Shown: positions 16,648 to 24,717, counted from the first letter of the stretch. The stretch: 41,367 nucleotides of DNA from Desulfovibrio sp. (GCA_031287575.1 JAITSV010000033.1:1-41367); one strand, 5' to 3'. Numbers and translations are program-made. The notes: generated from the sequence alone by a model not told the origin.

Positions 16648-19416
16648 TCAGCTCACGTCGTCATCGGAAGGGAACGGTGGGCCGTCTTCCGGCGCAGGCG
16701 ATGCGGGACGCTCCGCGCCGCCAGGCCTTCTGCCCTCGCGGATGCGGGGGCTTTCCTTTTCACCCCCCGGTCGATGACGGCGCAAGGCCTGTAACGCGGC
16801 CTCGCGCACCGCATCGCCGCCATGGCGCAACAGGGCGGCCAATGCCGTGGCGGGCGGGGCATCACGCCCGTTTTCTTCCCGGCTTACGGGCAAGGCCAGC
16901 ACCCTGCAGGCGTGTTCTTCCGGCAGGGCACGGCACAAGGCGTTTTCCGCCACCAGCAGCGCCTCCAGCGAACCGGACCGCACGGCTCGGGCCGGATGGC
17001 CAGTCTCAGTAACCTGTCCGGCTACCCTGTCCGAAACGTCGAAACCCTCGGCCCCCGCCGTTTCCGCCATCCAGCCGCCGGTATCCGCCACCTCGGGCGA
17101 AAGTCCCACCGCCACCGGACCGGCCCAGGCCGTGGGCAGCGCGCCCAGCACAGCCGCCGCCCGCCGCGCGTCGCGCATGGCCAGGTGGCGCAGCACGGCC
17201 ACGGTCACGGCCAGTCCCTCCGCTGTCAGCAGGCGGGCCAGGGCCACGGCGGGCACCCCCAGCAACGGGGCGAACGGTTCGGCCTCGTGCCCCTCATCCC
17301 CGTCGCCGAAATCGCCCGCCGCAACATCTTCGCGTGCCGCAGCCGTACCGTCCCCGCCGCCCCCACGGGGCGGACCGTCCGCCCCCGAACCCGGCCCCGT
17401 ACCCGGCGCGTGGGGCGATGCGTGAGACGCAACCGGGGCACGATGCGCCTCGGCCTCCAGACAAGCCCGCACCGCGCGCATGTCGTCCGGCCCCAGGGCC
17501 CGCATCAGCAGGCGGCGCACCTGGGCCTCGCCTTCCAGCACCAGATCCTCCGCGCCCGCCACGCCCGCGCCGTCGTCGCGCAGCACGGCCTCCACCTGTT
17601 CCGCGTACAGCGAACCCAGCCCGCGCCCCAGACCGCGCATGACCCGCACGAAACGGGCCGCCGCCTCTGGCCGCATGGCCGCCAGCGCCTGCGCTGCGTG
17701 CACCTCGCCCAGGGCCAGGGTGCGCACCACGAAGCGCTGCTCCGGAGACAGCACCTGCCGGAACAGCCGCCGCCGGGCCATGCGCCGCCGCACCTCGGTA
17801 CCCAGTTCCGGACCCAGCAGCGCCAGCACCCCGTCGCGCCGGTGCGGGGCCAGTCGCGCCGCCACCACCGCCGCCGTCTGCGGGTGCCCCTCGGCCAGCC
17901 GCGCGGCAAGTTCCGCGTCGGGCAGCACCTGCAAGCGATCGTGGACCGATTCGGCGGATTCGGTGTGATCCGGGGTCAGCAACGCGGTATCGTCGGACAA
18001 CAGGTCCGCCAGCGGCAACATCATGGACAGGGGCAGCACCAGCATCACCCGCCCCTGCCACGGAGCGGCAGCCTGCGGGGAGAGGGGGGACGGGGAAGAC
18101 GCCAAGGTCTCCAAGGCTTGAGGAGGGGCCAACTGCCGGGGAAGGGACAACTCGGCGGGTCTCTCCGGTTGCGGCGCGGCAGCGGTCGACAGCCAGTGCA
18201 GCGCCACCGTGAACGGCGTGGCCACCAGCGGCTCGCCAAGGGCCGTCCAGTCGGGGCGCAGGGCCTCGCGGGCGTGGGCGGGCTGGCCGCCCGGTTCGCC
18301 GGGGGGCGCATCGCAGCCGGAGGTCTCTATTTCGAAATAGGGCAGAAAGGCCCATTCCAGGTCCAACTGCAACTGACGACCAAGATGCACGCACAGCCCG
18401 GACTCCGCATGGCCGGGCAACCAGCCGTTGCGGCTGCCCGCACCCGGCAGCGAAAAGGCGGGAGAACCGCCGGACCGATGGCCCGCCCCGCCATTTGCCA
18501 GACCGTTTCCAGGGCCGCCCGCCGGAGCGCCCCCCAAATATCCCTCCGGAGAACCTGTCATCGCGCGCGGGTCCACGCCAAGTCCCAGCCAGACAAACGC
18601 ATCACGCAAGGAATGGTCGAACAACAGCGCGGCCATGCCTTCCAGCGGCACCACGCCAAAGCGGTGCATGGCGGGCCGCGTCAGCAGCCCGGCGCACCCG
18701 GCCATGTCGCACAATTGCGTCTCGTCGGGGGTAACCACGCAGCCCACGCCGCACAGGGTGCCGATACGCCGGGCGGCGGCGTCGGCGAAGCGGCGCAGGA
18801 TGCGCCGGAGCAGTGGCAGGCGGCGCAACGTGGGCTGCCCGCCGGGGCGGCGCGACATGCCCGCGGGGCCGACAACGCCCGAAATATCCACGGACCCAAC
18901 GGGGACACCCAGACCCGCAAGATCATCCATGCACTGGAAGGACGGTCCGGACGGGGCCACGGCACCCAGCGACCGGGGGGCGCGGCTGCGGTCCCTTCGA
19001 CGGGGCACCACCACCAGTTCCGGCGGGCTGCAGGCGCCACGCGGGGCGCGGGAGCCGCCCGACGGGGAGGCATCATCGGGGAGATCGGGGGCGGAAGGCG
19101 CGACAGGGTCGGCAGGGGGATCGGAGCCTACTGGACTGGCAGAATTGGCTGGGCTGGCAGGATTGGGCGGTTCATCCGGAACCACGAAGCCGCCAGACAA
19201 ACCAAACGGGCCAGACGGGCCAGACAGGCCAGACAGGCCAGACGGGCGCGGCACACCGTACGGCGCATCGCCGCCGGTTCCGGCACCACGGCGGGTGCGG
19301 CGGACGGGAAGCACCTTGCGGGGGGGTGGCCTGCGCTCTTTCAGGGACCCTCCGGGGAACTTCCGGCGGGTTTTCGTCCATAGCGACCACCTACGCCAAA
19401 ACGCAGCCCCCGCCAA
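16648..19416 (-). CDS. FliM-FliG-like fusion protein (flagellar switch-type modules)
   Basis: An open frame of up to 922 residues. The start is uncertain: the longest frame opens with TTG and has no clear Shine-Dalgarno. The first ~165 residues are low complexity (PSGLSG repeats). About residues 190-475 resemble the FliM middle domain: LRR..LLRRILRRFADA, PAMHRFGVVPLEGMAALLF, then QLDLEWAFLPYFEIETS, PLVATPFTVAL and RVMLVLPLSMMLPLADLL, in FliM order. The FliM GGxG motif is not conserved (GLGVDP). Residues about 495-560 match the FliG middle domain (PDAELAARLAEGHPQTAA, with H511-P-Q, then RRDGVLALLGPELGTEVRRR). A second, weaker copy of that pattern lies near 715-770. No neighbour is flagellar. 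The FliM/FliG relationship is inferred by eye and needs profile comparison. Confidence 0.65.
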   Translation of the reverse strand: MAGAAFWRRWSLWTKTRRKFPGGSLKERRPPPRKVLPVRRTRRGAGTGGDAPYGVPRPSGLSGLSGPSGPFGLSGGFVVPDEPPNPASPANSASPVGSDPPADPVAPSAPDLPDDASPSGGSRAPRGACSPPELVVVPRRRDRSRAPRSLGAVAPSGPSFQCMDDLAGLGVPVGSVDISGVVGPAGMSRRPGGQPTLRRLPLLRRILRRFADAAARRIGTLCGVGCVVTPDETQLCDMAGCAGLLTRPAMHRFGVVPLEGMAALLFDHSLRDAFVWLGLGVDPRAMTGSPEGYLGGAPAGGPGNGLANGGAGHRSGGSPAFSLPGAGSRNGWLPGHAESGLCVHLGRQLQLDLEWAFLPYFEIETSGCDAPPGEPGGQPAHAREALRPDWTALGEPLVATPFTVALHWLSTAAAPQPERPAELSLPRQLAPPQALETLASSPSPLSPQAAAPWQGRVMLVLPLSMMLPLADLLSDDTALLTPDHTESAESVHDRLQVLPDAELAARLAEGHPQTAAVVAARLAPHRRDGVLALLGPELGTEVRRRMARRRLFRQVLSPEQRFVVRTLALGEVHAAQALAAMRPEAAARFVRVMRGLGRGLGSLYAEQVEAVLRDDGAGVAGAEDLVLEGEAQVRRLLMRALGPDDMRAVRACLEAEAHRAPVASHASPHAPGTGPGSGADGPPRGGGGDGTAAAREDVAAGDFGDGDEGHEAEPFAPLLGVPAVALARLLTAEGLAVTVAVLRHLAMRDARRAAAVLGALPTAWAGPVAVGLSPEVADTGGWMAETAGAEGFDVSDRVAGQVTETGHPARAVRSGSLEALLVAENALCRALPEEHACRVLALPVSREENGRDAPPATALAALLRHGGDAVREAALQALRRHRPGGEKESPRIREGRRPGGAERPASPAPEDGPPFPSDDDVS

Positions 19417-19521
19417 GCGCGCCGTGTGGCCCTTTCACGACGGCACGGCGCGGGCTTTACGGGGGCGCGCGGCGCGGGTATCGTCCGGCGCATCGACCAC
19501 ACTTCCCCGCAAGGAGGCGCC

Positions 19522-19989
19522 ATGCCCCGCCACTGGCTGTTCAAGACCGAGCCCGGATGCTTCTCCATCGCCCACCTGGCCGCCCTGCCCGGCGCCACCA
19601 CCAGTTGGGACGGCGTGCGCAACTACCAGGCCCGCAACTTCATGCGCGAGATGCGCCTGGGGGATCTTGGGCTGTTCTACCACAGCGTCACCAACCCCTC
19701 GGTGGCGGGGGTGGTGGAGATCGTGCGCGAGGCCTACCCCGACCACACCGCGTGGACCCCGGAAGACCGCCACTTCGACCCGGCATCCACGCCGGACAAG
19801 CCGCGCTGGTTCATGGTGGACGTGCGGCTGGTGCGCACCTTCGCCCAGCCGGTGCCGCTGGCCCTGCTGCGCACCCTGCCGGAACTGGCGGACATGGAAC
19901 TCTTGCGCAAGGGCAGCCGCCTTTCGGTGCAGCCGGTGAGCCCGCGGGAATACGCCACGGTGTTGCGCCTGGCCGATGCCCCGGCCTGA
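19522..19989 (+). CDS. EVE domain-containing protein
   Basis: The ATG at 19522 follows a strong AAGGAGG. The 155-residue product consists of a single EVE (PUA-like) domain: it opens MPRHWLFKTEPGCFS, then TSWDGVRNYQARNFMREM, LGDLGLFYHS and 'VAGVVEIVREAYPDHTAW', all typical positions, and closes with LSVQPVSPREYATVL. EVE proteins bind modified bases in DNA or RNA (human THYN1, and bacterial homologues often near restriction or RNA-modification genes). Here the neighbours are SlyX and unrelated proteins, so the ligand is unknown. Length and motif order are normal for a stand-alone EVE protein. Confidence 0.92.
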   Translation: MPRHWLFKTEPGCFSIAHLAALPGATTSWDGVRNYQARNFMREMRLGDLGLFYHSVTNPSVAGVVEIVREAYPDHTAWTPEDRHFDPASTPDKPRWFMVDVRLVRTFAQPVPLALLRTLPELADMELLRKGSRLSVQPVSPREYATVLRLADAPA

Positions 19990-20140
19990 AACCGCAGTCC
20001 AGCGTCGCTGCCACCCGTTGCTGCCCCCATTGCGGCCTGACGCCGAGACCTGACGCCCCGGCCCCATTGCACCACGCCATGACCCGATACGCCTGCCCGC
20101 CGGGCATGGACCACCCAACGCAACATCACGGATACATGCC

Positions 20141-20362
20141 ATGACCAAGGAACTGGAAGACCGCCTGACCCGGCTGGAAGAGACCGTCTATTTTCAGGAA
20201 CAGACCCTGCGCGAACTGAACGACGCGCTGGTGCGCCAGCAGGGCCAACTGGACGAGGCGGAGCGGCTGCTGGAGGCCACGCGCGAACGGCTGCGTTCGC
20301 TGACCAGGGCCATGGAAGACGATGGCGGCGAGGATACGGGCCCACCGCCGCACTATCTGTAA
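20141..20362 (+). CDS. slyX: SlyX family coiled-coil protein
   Basis: A 73-residue protein almost entirely predicted as a coiled coil (LEDRLTRLEETVYFQEQTL, then LNDALVRQQGQLDEAERLL) and ending with the SlyX hallmark PPPHYL. SlyX is a widespread small protein of unknown function, first named in E. coli next to slyD. The ribosome-binding site is weak (no GGAG within 12 bases). It lies 150 bp after the EVE gene in the same direction and is followed by a hairpin terminator-like structure, so co-transcription with the EVE gene is possible. Confidence 0.88.
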   Translation: MTKELEDRLTRLEETVYFQEQTLRELNDALVRQQGQLDEAERLLEATRERLRSLTRAMEDDGGEDTGPPPHYL

Positions 20363-20449
20363 GGAATTTCGCGCGATTGGGGCACGTTGCGTAACCGGTG
20401 CTTCTTTCGCAGCCGGCGACATTCCGCGCATCTGGCGCATTTCGCATGA

Positions 20450-20477
20450 CCGGCGGACGGGACACCTCGTCCGCCGG
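20450..20477 (+). terminator. Terminator-like hairpin after slyX
   Basis: A perfect 10-bp stem CCGGCGGACG with an 8-base loop, followed by CTTCCGTT, which is a poor U tract. It lies between convergent slyX and the VanZ-like gene. Confidence 0.5.
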
Positions 20478-20541
20478 CTTCCGTTGCTGGCAGGAAACCC
20501 GGTCTTACCCGGCGTAGCCTGCCCGCGAAGGCTCACTACAA

Positions 20542-21117
20542 CTACCCGCGCCCCTGTCCACCCGAAATTCTTGCCGTGACAACGTCAGTGGAGGTTGGGG
20601 AAACGGTGGGGGCTGCCGAGACTGCGGAAGCCGCGTCTCCCTCCGATGCGGCATCCCCATGAAGCTCGCCATGCCAGCGGGCCAGATACCGGGCCAGCAC
20701 CCCGGCCAGCAGCACGCCCAGCCATGTGCCCGTCGTGTTGGCGGCCACGTCCGCCGCCGAGGCCATTCTGCCGGGCAGAAAGGCCTGTGCGAACTCCATG
20801 GCCACGCCCAGCAGGGCCATGGACCAAGCCGTCCGGCGCGCCGCACGGGACAGGACGGGCGTGGGCGGGTTGCTCCACAGGGACCCCGCCGCGAGCACCG
20901 CCAGTACCAGATAGGCCAACGCGTGCCACACCTTGTCGATGTTCGGCACGTCCAGCAGCATGTCCGGCTGGGGAATCAGCGACTGGTACATCACCACGGC
21001 CACGGCCAGCGCCCACGCGCAGCGCGTGCAGGCCAGCCGCCACGGGTGCCCGGCCAGCAGGACCGGCCATGCCAGCCAACGCGGTACGGGCCGGGTATCG
21101 TGCGAAAAATGGAGCAT
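20542..21117 (-). CDS. VanZ-like membrane protein
   Basis: A 191-residue integral membrane protein with four or so hydrophobic helices and the VanZ-family signatures: 'NIDKVWHALAYLVLAVL' (D-K-x-x-H at the end of the first periplasmic stretch) and 'ALLGVAMEFAQAFLPGRMASAADVAAN' pattern with E-x-x-Q...R-x-x-x-x-x-D-x-x-x-N residues. VanZ relatives are linked to envelope modification and glycopeptide tolerance; the biochemical role is unknown. The C-terminal 40 residues are Ala/Ser/Thr-rich and low complexity. The ATG has a modest GGGAT site upstream. The next upstream gene on this strand is the rhodanese, 112 bp away. Confidence 0.82.
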   Translation of the reverse strand: MLHFSHDTRPVPRWLAWPVLLAGHPWRLACTRCAWALAVAVVMYQSLIPQPDMLLDVPNIDKVWHALAYLVLAVLAAGSLWSNPPTPVLSRAARRTAWSMALLGVAMEFAQAFLPGRMASAADVAANTTGTWLGVLLAGVLARYLARWHGELHGDAASEGDAASAVSAAPTVSPTSTDVVTARISGGQGRG

Positions 21118-21229
21118 GGAACATCCCGCATGAAAACGGCGGCCATGCCGCCGGTGAAAGTGCCGTCAACGAAAGGTCAGGGACCGAGGCATCAGGGGCA
21201 GGCGCACCGCGCCGCCGTCAGCGCAGCCG

Positions 21230-21736
21230 TCAGCCGCCGCCGGAACAGATCGTACCGGGCGCACCATCGCGTCCGCCACTGCCCGAAGCGTCGCCGCCCG
21301 CATCCCCCGGCGGCGCGCACGGTCCGCAAGGGCCGAATTCCACGGGCAACCCGGCGGCATGCCAGGCGTCCATGCCGCCCGCGATGCGGTAGGCCACGGC
21401 AAAGCCCTGCACCACGGCGGCGCGGGCGGCGGAATCGCCGCGGGTGGACGTGGCCCCGTCGCACACGAAGGCCACGGAAGGGCAGCGGGCGGCGCACAGC
21501 ACCTTGTGCAGCCACCAGCGCCGCAACAGGCGGGCCAGCCAGGTGGGCGGCAGGGGAAAGCACAGCGCGCCAGGCACGTGCCCGGCCTCGAACTGCGCGG
21601 CATCGCGCACGTCCACCACGCTCAGCGCCCCCGACCGGACACGCCGCCAGGCCTCATCCGGGGCCAGCAGGCCGTAGCCGCCAGCATCCGCCTGCCGACG
21701 CAGCCCGGCCGGAAATTCGCGCGTGCCGTCACCCAT
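21230..21736 (-). CDS. Rhodanese-domain sulfurtransferase
   Basis: A 168-residue single-domain rhodanese. The fold markers are in order: LLAPDEAWRRVRSGALSVVDVRD near residue 25-45, 'F.AGHVPGALCFPL' and the active-site loop C92-DGATSTR, where the cysteine would carry the persulfide. The loop is one residue longer than the common CxxGxR form, and then come the 'A.RIAGGMDAWHAAGLPVE' helix and strand that close the domain. The last ~25 residues are Gly/Asp-rich and unstructured. It probably moves sulfane sulfur in the cytoplasm; no dedicated partner is adjacent. Confidence 0.88.
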   Translation of the reverse strand: MGDGTREFPAGLRRQADAGGYGLLAPDEAWRRVRSGALSVVDVRDAAQFEAGHVPGALCFPLPPTWLARLLRRWWLHKVLCAARCPSVAFVCDGATSTRGDSAARAAVVQGFAVAYRIAGGMDAWHAAGLPVEFGPCGPCAPPGDAGGDASGSGGRDGAPGTICSGGG

Positions 21737-21878
21737 GCGCCGTTACCCTTCCCTCCGTGAACGGTTCCACCCTGCCCGCCACGTAACACGGCGCGGGCGG
21801 GACGAAAAGCCCGGCCGCGCCGCGTGGCATGCGTATGGTCCGGCGGGGCGCGCAGTGCGTCCCGCCCTTTGCATTTCA

Positions 21879-21898
21879 GGGGGTGTTTCCAAATCTGG
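21879..21898. repeat. Partial extra left end of the inverted-repeat element
   Basis: GGGGGTGTTTCCAAAT here repeats the outer end of the full element that starts 31 bases downstream (GGGGGCTGTTTCCAAAT), as if two left ends lie in tandem. Confidence 0.6.
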
Positions 21899-21909
21899 GT
21901 TTGGCCCTG

Positions 21910-22231
21910 GGGGCTGTTTCCAAATTAGGATTTTCGTTCGTTGGCAAGGAAAACAAACCCGCCATGAGGGAGTGCCCTAGCCGTTAGGTGAGCGAAGCGA
22001 ACCTTACGGATAGGGACCGCAGCGCGTACTCTTATCGTATTTGACCGAGCCTTAGCCGTTAGGCGAGCGCCTAGCGCGAGTCTTACGGATAAGGACAGCA
22101 AAGCAATGGCGGGGGAAGTTTGACCGCGTTGCGCACGATGCCCGTAAGGCTCGCAAGCTCGCCTAACGGGCACGCTCCGCGCCCTTCGGGTCGGATGCCA
22201 ACGGACGAAAGGACAATTTGGAGACAGCCCC
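21910..22231. mobile_element. Non-coding element with ~36-bp terminal inverted repeats (copy 1)
   Basis: The ends are imperfect inverted repeats: GGGGCTGTTTCCAAATTAGG..TTCGTTCGTTGGC on the left and, reversed, GGGGCTGTCTCCAAATTGTC..TTCGTCCGTTGGC on the right. Inside are a second inverted pair (CCCGCCAT / ATGGCGGG), the core ACTCTTATCGTATT at 22028, and three REP-like palindromes. It contains no supportable ORF. The right end finishes on the stop codon of the flavoprotein gene (22231-22233). A shorter relative lies at 26247-26372. A MITE-like or REPIN-like nature is inference. Confidence 0.75.
21981..22170. repeat. Three REP-like palindromes inside element copy 1
   Basis: Imperfect palindromes of the pattern CCGTTAGG(T/C)GAGCG...CTTACGG occur at 21981-22009, 22056-22088 and, in reverse orientation and nearly perfect, at 22141-22170. 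A fourth copy is at 28581-28613. Confidence 0.8.
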
Positions 22232-22845
22232 TAAACTTCGCCGCCCTTCAAGGACGCAGGCGCCTCCGGCCCGCTCTTCAGACACTTGAGCACGTGGGCC
22301 ATGTTGCGGCCCAGGTTGACCATGGTGCGAATGCCTTCCTCGTCGCCGTTGACGTCGCCGGGGGCCAGACCGATGCCCACGTTCCAGTAGCTGGAGCACG
22401 GCACCACCATCTCGGCGATGCCGAAGAAGGCCATCAGGCCGTTGTACACCTGCTGCGCGCCGCCGCGCCGCACGGCCACCACGGGCGCGCCCACCTTCAT
22501 GCGCAGGGCGCCGCCGTTGGCGATGGACACCATGCCCGCGCGGTCGATGAGGGCCTTCATTTCCGTGGAGACGTTGGCGAAATAGGTGGGGGACCCCAGG
22601 ATGACGCCGTCGGCCTTGTGCATGGCGGCGATCCATTCATTCATGGGGTCGCCGGTCTGGATGCACTTGCCGTCCTGCTTTTCGAAACACTTCATGCAGG
22701 CGATGCAGCCGCGCACGGCCTTGCCGCCCACGCGGAATTCCTCGGTGGTGACGCCCGCGGCCTCAAGTTCGCGCCGGACGGTGCCGAGCAGGATGGACGT
22801 GTTGCCGTTCTTGCGGGGGCTGCCGTTAAAGACGACGACATGCAT
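22231..22845 (-). CDS. NADPH-dependent FMN reductase / iron-sulfur flavoprotein
   Basis: The ATG at 22845 follows GGAGGA and gives 204 residues. The N-terminus is a flavodoxin-like FMN loop (VVFNGSPRKNGNTS), followed by a cysteine cluster C47-IA-C50-MK-C53 with C61, the pattern of archaeal/bacterial iron-sulfur flavoproteins. 'GVILGSPTYFANVSTEMKAL' continues the flavodoxin fold. It should transfer electrons with FMN and probably a [4Fe-4S] cluster in the cytoplasm; the natural acceptor is unknown. It is the last gene of the minus-strand redox run. Its stop codon touches the end of the inverted-repeat element, which would give the mRNA a strongly folded 3' end. Confidence 0.88.
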   Translation of the reverse strand: MHVVVFNGSPRKNGNTSILLGTVRRELEAAGVTTEEFRVGGKAVRGCIACMKCFEKQDGKCIQTGDPMNEWIAAMHKADGVILGSPTYFANVSTEMKALIDRAGMVSIANGGALRMKVGAPVVAVRRGGAQQVYNGLMAFFGIAEMVVPCSSYWNVGIGLAPGDVNGDEEGIRTMVNLGRNMAHVLKCLKSGPEAPASLKGGEV

Positions 22846-22975
22846 GGAAATATCCTCCGGTTGGGTGGGGACATGATGGGTGGCAGCATGGCCCGCGCCG
22901 CACCCGGAGGCGGGGCCGCGCGCCTGCCCGCTCCGGCCAGGGAAGGCGGAACGGGGCGCGCGGCCCGTATCCGGG

Positions 22976-23308
22976 CTATTGCGCGGGGCCTGCGGCGGTT
23001 TCTTCCGCCGGGCCGTCGGCCTCTTCGACAAGCAGGCCCAGCGGCACGTACGGGCCAAGGGGAATCAGTTCGAACTCTATCTGCCCCTGCTTGACCAGGG
23101 GCAGGGTGTTGATCAGCGACTGCGCCTCTTCCATGGAGGGGGCTTCCAGCACCATGACGGTGCCGGAGCGGTCCTGCCGAAAGTACACCTCGCGGACCAC
23201 GTCGGCGAGGTACATCTTGATGGTATGGGCCACTTCCTTCAGAAAGTTGGCGCGGATGACGTCGGGGGTGGCGTCTTCGCGAACCTTGTCGATGGCGAGA
23301 ATCTTCAT
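22976..23308 (-). CDS. Small dimeric alpha/beta-barrel (YciI/muconolactone isomerase-like) protein
   Basis: The ATG at 23308 with AGGAG upstream gives 110 residues. The pattern KILAIDKVREDATPDVIRAN, then 'YFRQDRSGTVMVLEAPSMEE' and 'LPLVKQGQIEFELIPLGPY', with alternating strands and two helices, fits the ferredoxin-like dimeric alpha/beta-barrel superfamily (YciI, muconolactone isomerase, DUF-type relatives). Such proteins either catalyse small-molecule isomerisation or bind ligands. No unique catalytic residue can be assigned. The C-terminal 15 residues are acidic and Ala-rich. Its place between an Old Yellow Enzyme and a flavoprotein suggests a shared role in small-molecule or electrophile handling, which is inference. 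Confidence 0.7.
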   Translation of the reverse strand: MKILAIDKVREDATPDVIRANFLKEVAHTIKMYLADVVREVYFRQDRSGTVMVLEAPSMEEAQSLINTLPLVKQGQIEFELIPLGPYVPLGLLVEEADGPAEETAAGPAQ

Positions 23309-23426
23309 GCGCGGCTCCTGGTGGAATTCGGGTTGCACCCGGTCCACGACGGGTACGCGGTTTCGCCGCCACGCTCAAGGCCCCAGTGGCCTGCCGCAGG
23401 GGGGAAGCCGGGGCGTACGCCCCTGC

Positions 23427-23495
23427 CCACCTGCTCGCCTGGCCCCCCGCTACTCACCCGGCCACCTGCTCGCAGGGCACGGTCCGCGCTACTCG
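23427..23495. repeat. Duplicated segment at the 3' end of the OYE gene
   Basis: CCACCTGCTCGC...CGCTACTC occurs twice (23427-23456 and 23462-23495). The second copy includes the stop codon of the Old Yellow Enzyme gene, so the duplication lies just downstream of it. The 180-bp gap to the next gene otherwise shows nothing. Confidence 0.55.
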
Positions 23496-24607
23496 CCAGC
23501 CACCTCGCCGCGCGCCACGGGACAGTAGAAGCCCCGGTTCTCGCGCAGGGGGCCGTAACACTTGTTGCACGAGATGCACGCGGCGCGGGCGTCGTCGCCA
23601 TCCGCCCAGCGGCGCACCAGGCCGGGTTCGCGGATCAGCGGGCGGCACAGGGAAAGCATGTCCGCCGTGCCCTCGTCCACCAGTTGCTGTGCCACCTGCG
23701 GGGTGCGGATGCCGCCCACCAGGATCAGCGGCGCGCCCACCTCGGACTTGAAACGGCGGGCAGCCTCGCGGTACCAGGCCTCGTCCTCCGGCTTGCGGAT
23801 GCGCGTCACGCGGGCGGGCATGCGGTTCGGCGGGTTCATGGCCGTGCCGCCGGACATTTCCACGGCGTCCACCCCGGCGGATATGGCGTGCCGGGCCGTT
23901 TCCAGCATGTCGTCCAGTTCGAAACCGCCGTCCATGAAGTCGGAATTGTTCAGCTTCACCCACACGGGAAAGCTCGGCCCCACGGCCTCGCGCACGGCGC
24001 GCACCGCCATCAGCAGGGGGCGCATGCGGTTTTCCAGGCTGCCGCCGAACCGGTCGGTGCGCTTGTTGCGCGCGGGCGACAGAAACTGGCTGAGCAGGTA
24101 GCCGTGCGCCCCGTGCACCTGCACCCCGTCAAAGCCCGCCTGCACGGCGCGGCGCGCGGCGGCGGCCAGAGCGCCCACCACCTCGTCGAGGTCCGTTTCG
24201 GTCATTGCGCGCATGGGCGGAAAGCCTTCCCGCTCGAAGGGGGTGGCGGTCATGCCGGGTTCGCCCGTGGCCGGGGTGTGGGACAGGCCGCCCGCGTGGG
24301 CCAGCTGGGCCACGATGCGCCCGCCGCCCGCATGCACGGCATCGGCCAGCATGCGCAGGCCGGGGATGCACGCGTCGTCATGCATGCCAAGCTGGCGGGG
24401 GCCAGCCTGCCCGCGCTTTTCCACGTAGGCATGGCCGGGAATGATCACGCCCACCCCACCCCTGGCCAGTGCGCCCAGCACCTCTGCCAGGGCCGGGGTG
24501 GCCAGGCCGTCGTCGGTGGCCAGCCCTTCCCAGGTGGCGGAACGGACGAAGCGGTTGGGCGATTCCAGGTTGCCGATGCGCACGGGCGCGAAAATGGATG
24601 CGCTCAT
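23489..24607 (-). CDS. NADH:flavin oxidoreductase, Old Yellow Enzyme family, with C-terminal Fe-S motif
   Basis: A 372-residue FMN-dependent TIM-barrel ene-reductase. The family segments are clear: FAPVRIGNLESPNRFVRSA at the N-terminus, QLAHAGG, 'GFDGVQVHGAHGYLLSQFLS' with catalytic histidines, NKRTDRFGGSLENR, and LILVGGIRTP. After the barrel comes C344-IS-C347-NK-C350 with C362, the same spacing that holds a [4Fe-4S] cluster in 2,4-dienoyl-CoA reductase and trimethylamine dehydrogenase, but the FAD/NAD domains that normally follow are absent. Electrons must therefore come from a partner, perhaps the neighbouring flavoprotein (inference). GGAGA precedes the ATG. It likely reduces activated C=C bonds or related electrophiles. 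Confidence 0.9.
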   Translation of the reverse strand: MSASIFAPVRIGNLESPNRFVRSATWEGLATDDGLATPALAEVLGALARGGVGVIIPGHAYVEKRGQAGPRQLGMHDDACIPGLRMLADAVHAGGGRIVAQLAHAGGLSHTPATGEPGMTATPFEREGFPPMRAMTETDLDEVVGALAAAARRAVQAGFDGVQVHGAHGYLLSQFLSPARNKRTDRFGGSLENRMRPLLMAVRAVREAVGPSFPVWVKLNNSDFMDGGFELDDMLETARHAISAGVDAVEMSGGTAMNPPNRMPARVTRIRKPEDEAWYREAARRFKSEVGAPLILVGGIRTPQVAQQLVDEGTADMLSLCRPLIREPGLVRRWADGDDARAACISCNKCYGPLRENRGFYCPVARGEVAGE

Positions 24608-24694
24608 GATGTCTCCGTGGCGCGCCGTCCTTCCCGCAAAAAGGGGAGACTGCGCAAAACTGTTGGGGAACTATGGGTAAATACAGAAAATGGC

Positions 24695-24713
24695 GGGCGG
24701 CGGGTTGCCGCCC
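24695..24713 (-). terminator. Hairpin between tautomerase and OYE genes
   Basis: A 7-bp stem GGGCGGC/GCCGCCC followed on the minus strand by CATTTTCTG. It may be a partial terminator that lowers expression of the downstream OYE gene. Confidence 0.4.
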
Positions 24714-24717
24714 CCCG

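Noticed and set aside
16822..19383. 853-codon plus-strand frame opposite the FliM-FliG-like gene
   Set aside because: Gln/Arg/His-rich antisense shadow; the minus-strand frame has domain matches and normal composition.
21910..22231. Insertion sequence with transposase
   Set aside because: The element is too short and has no supportable ORF; only the non-autonomous repeat call is justified.
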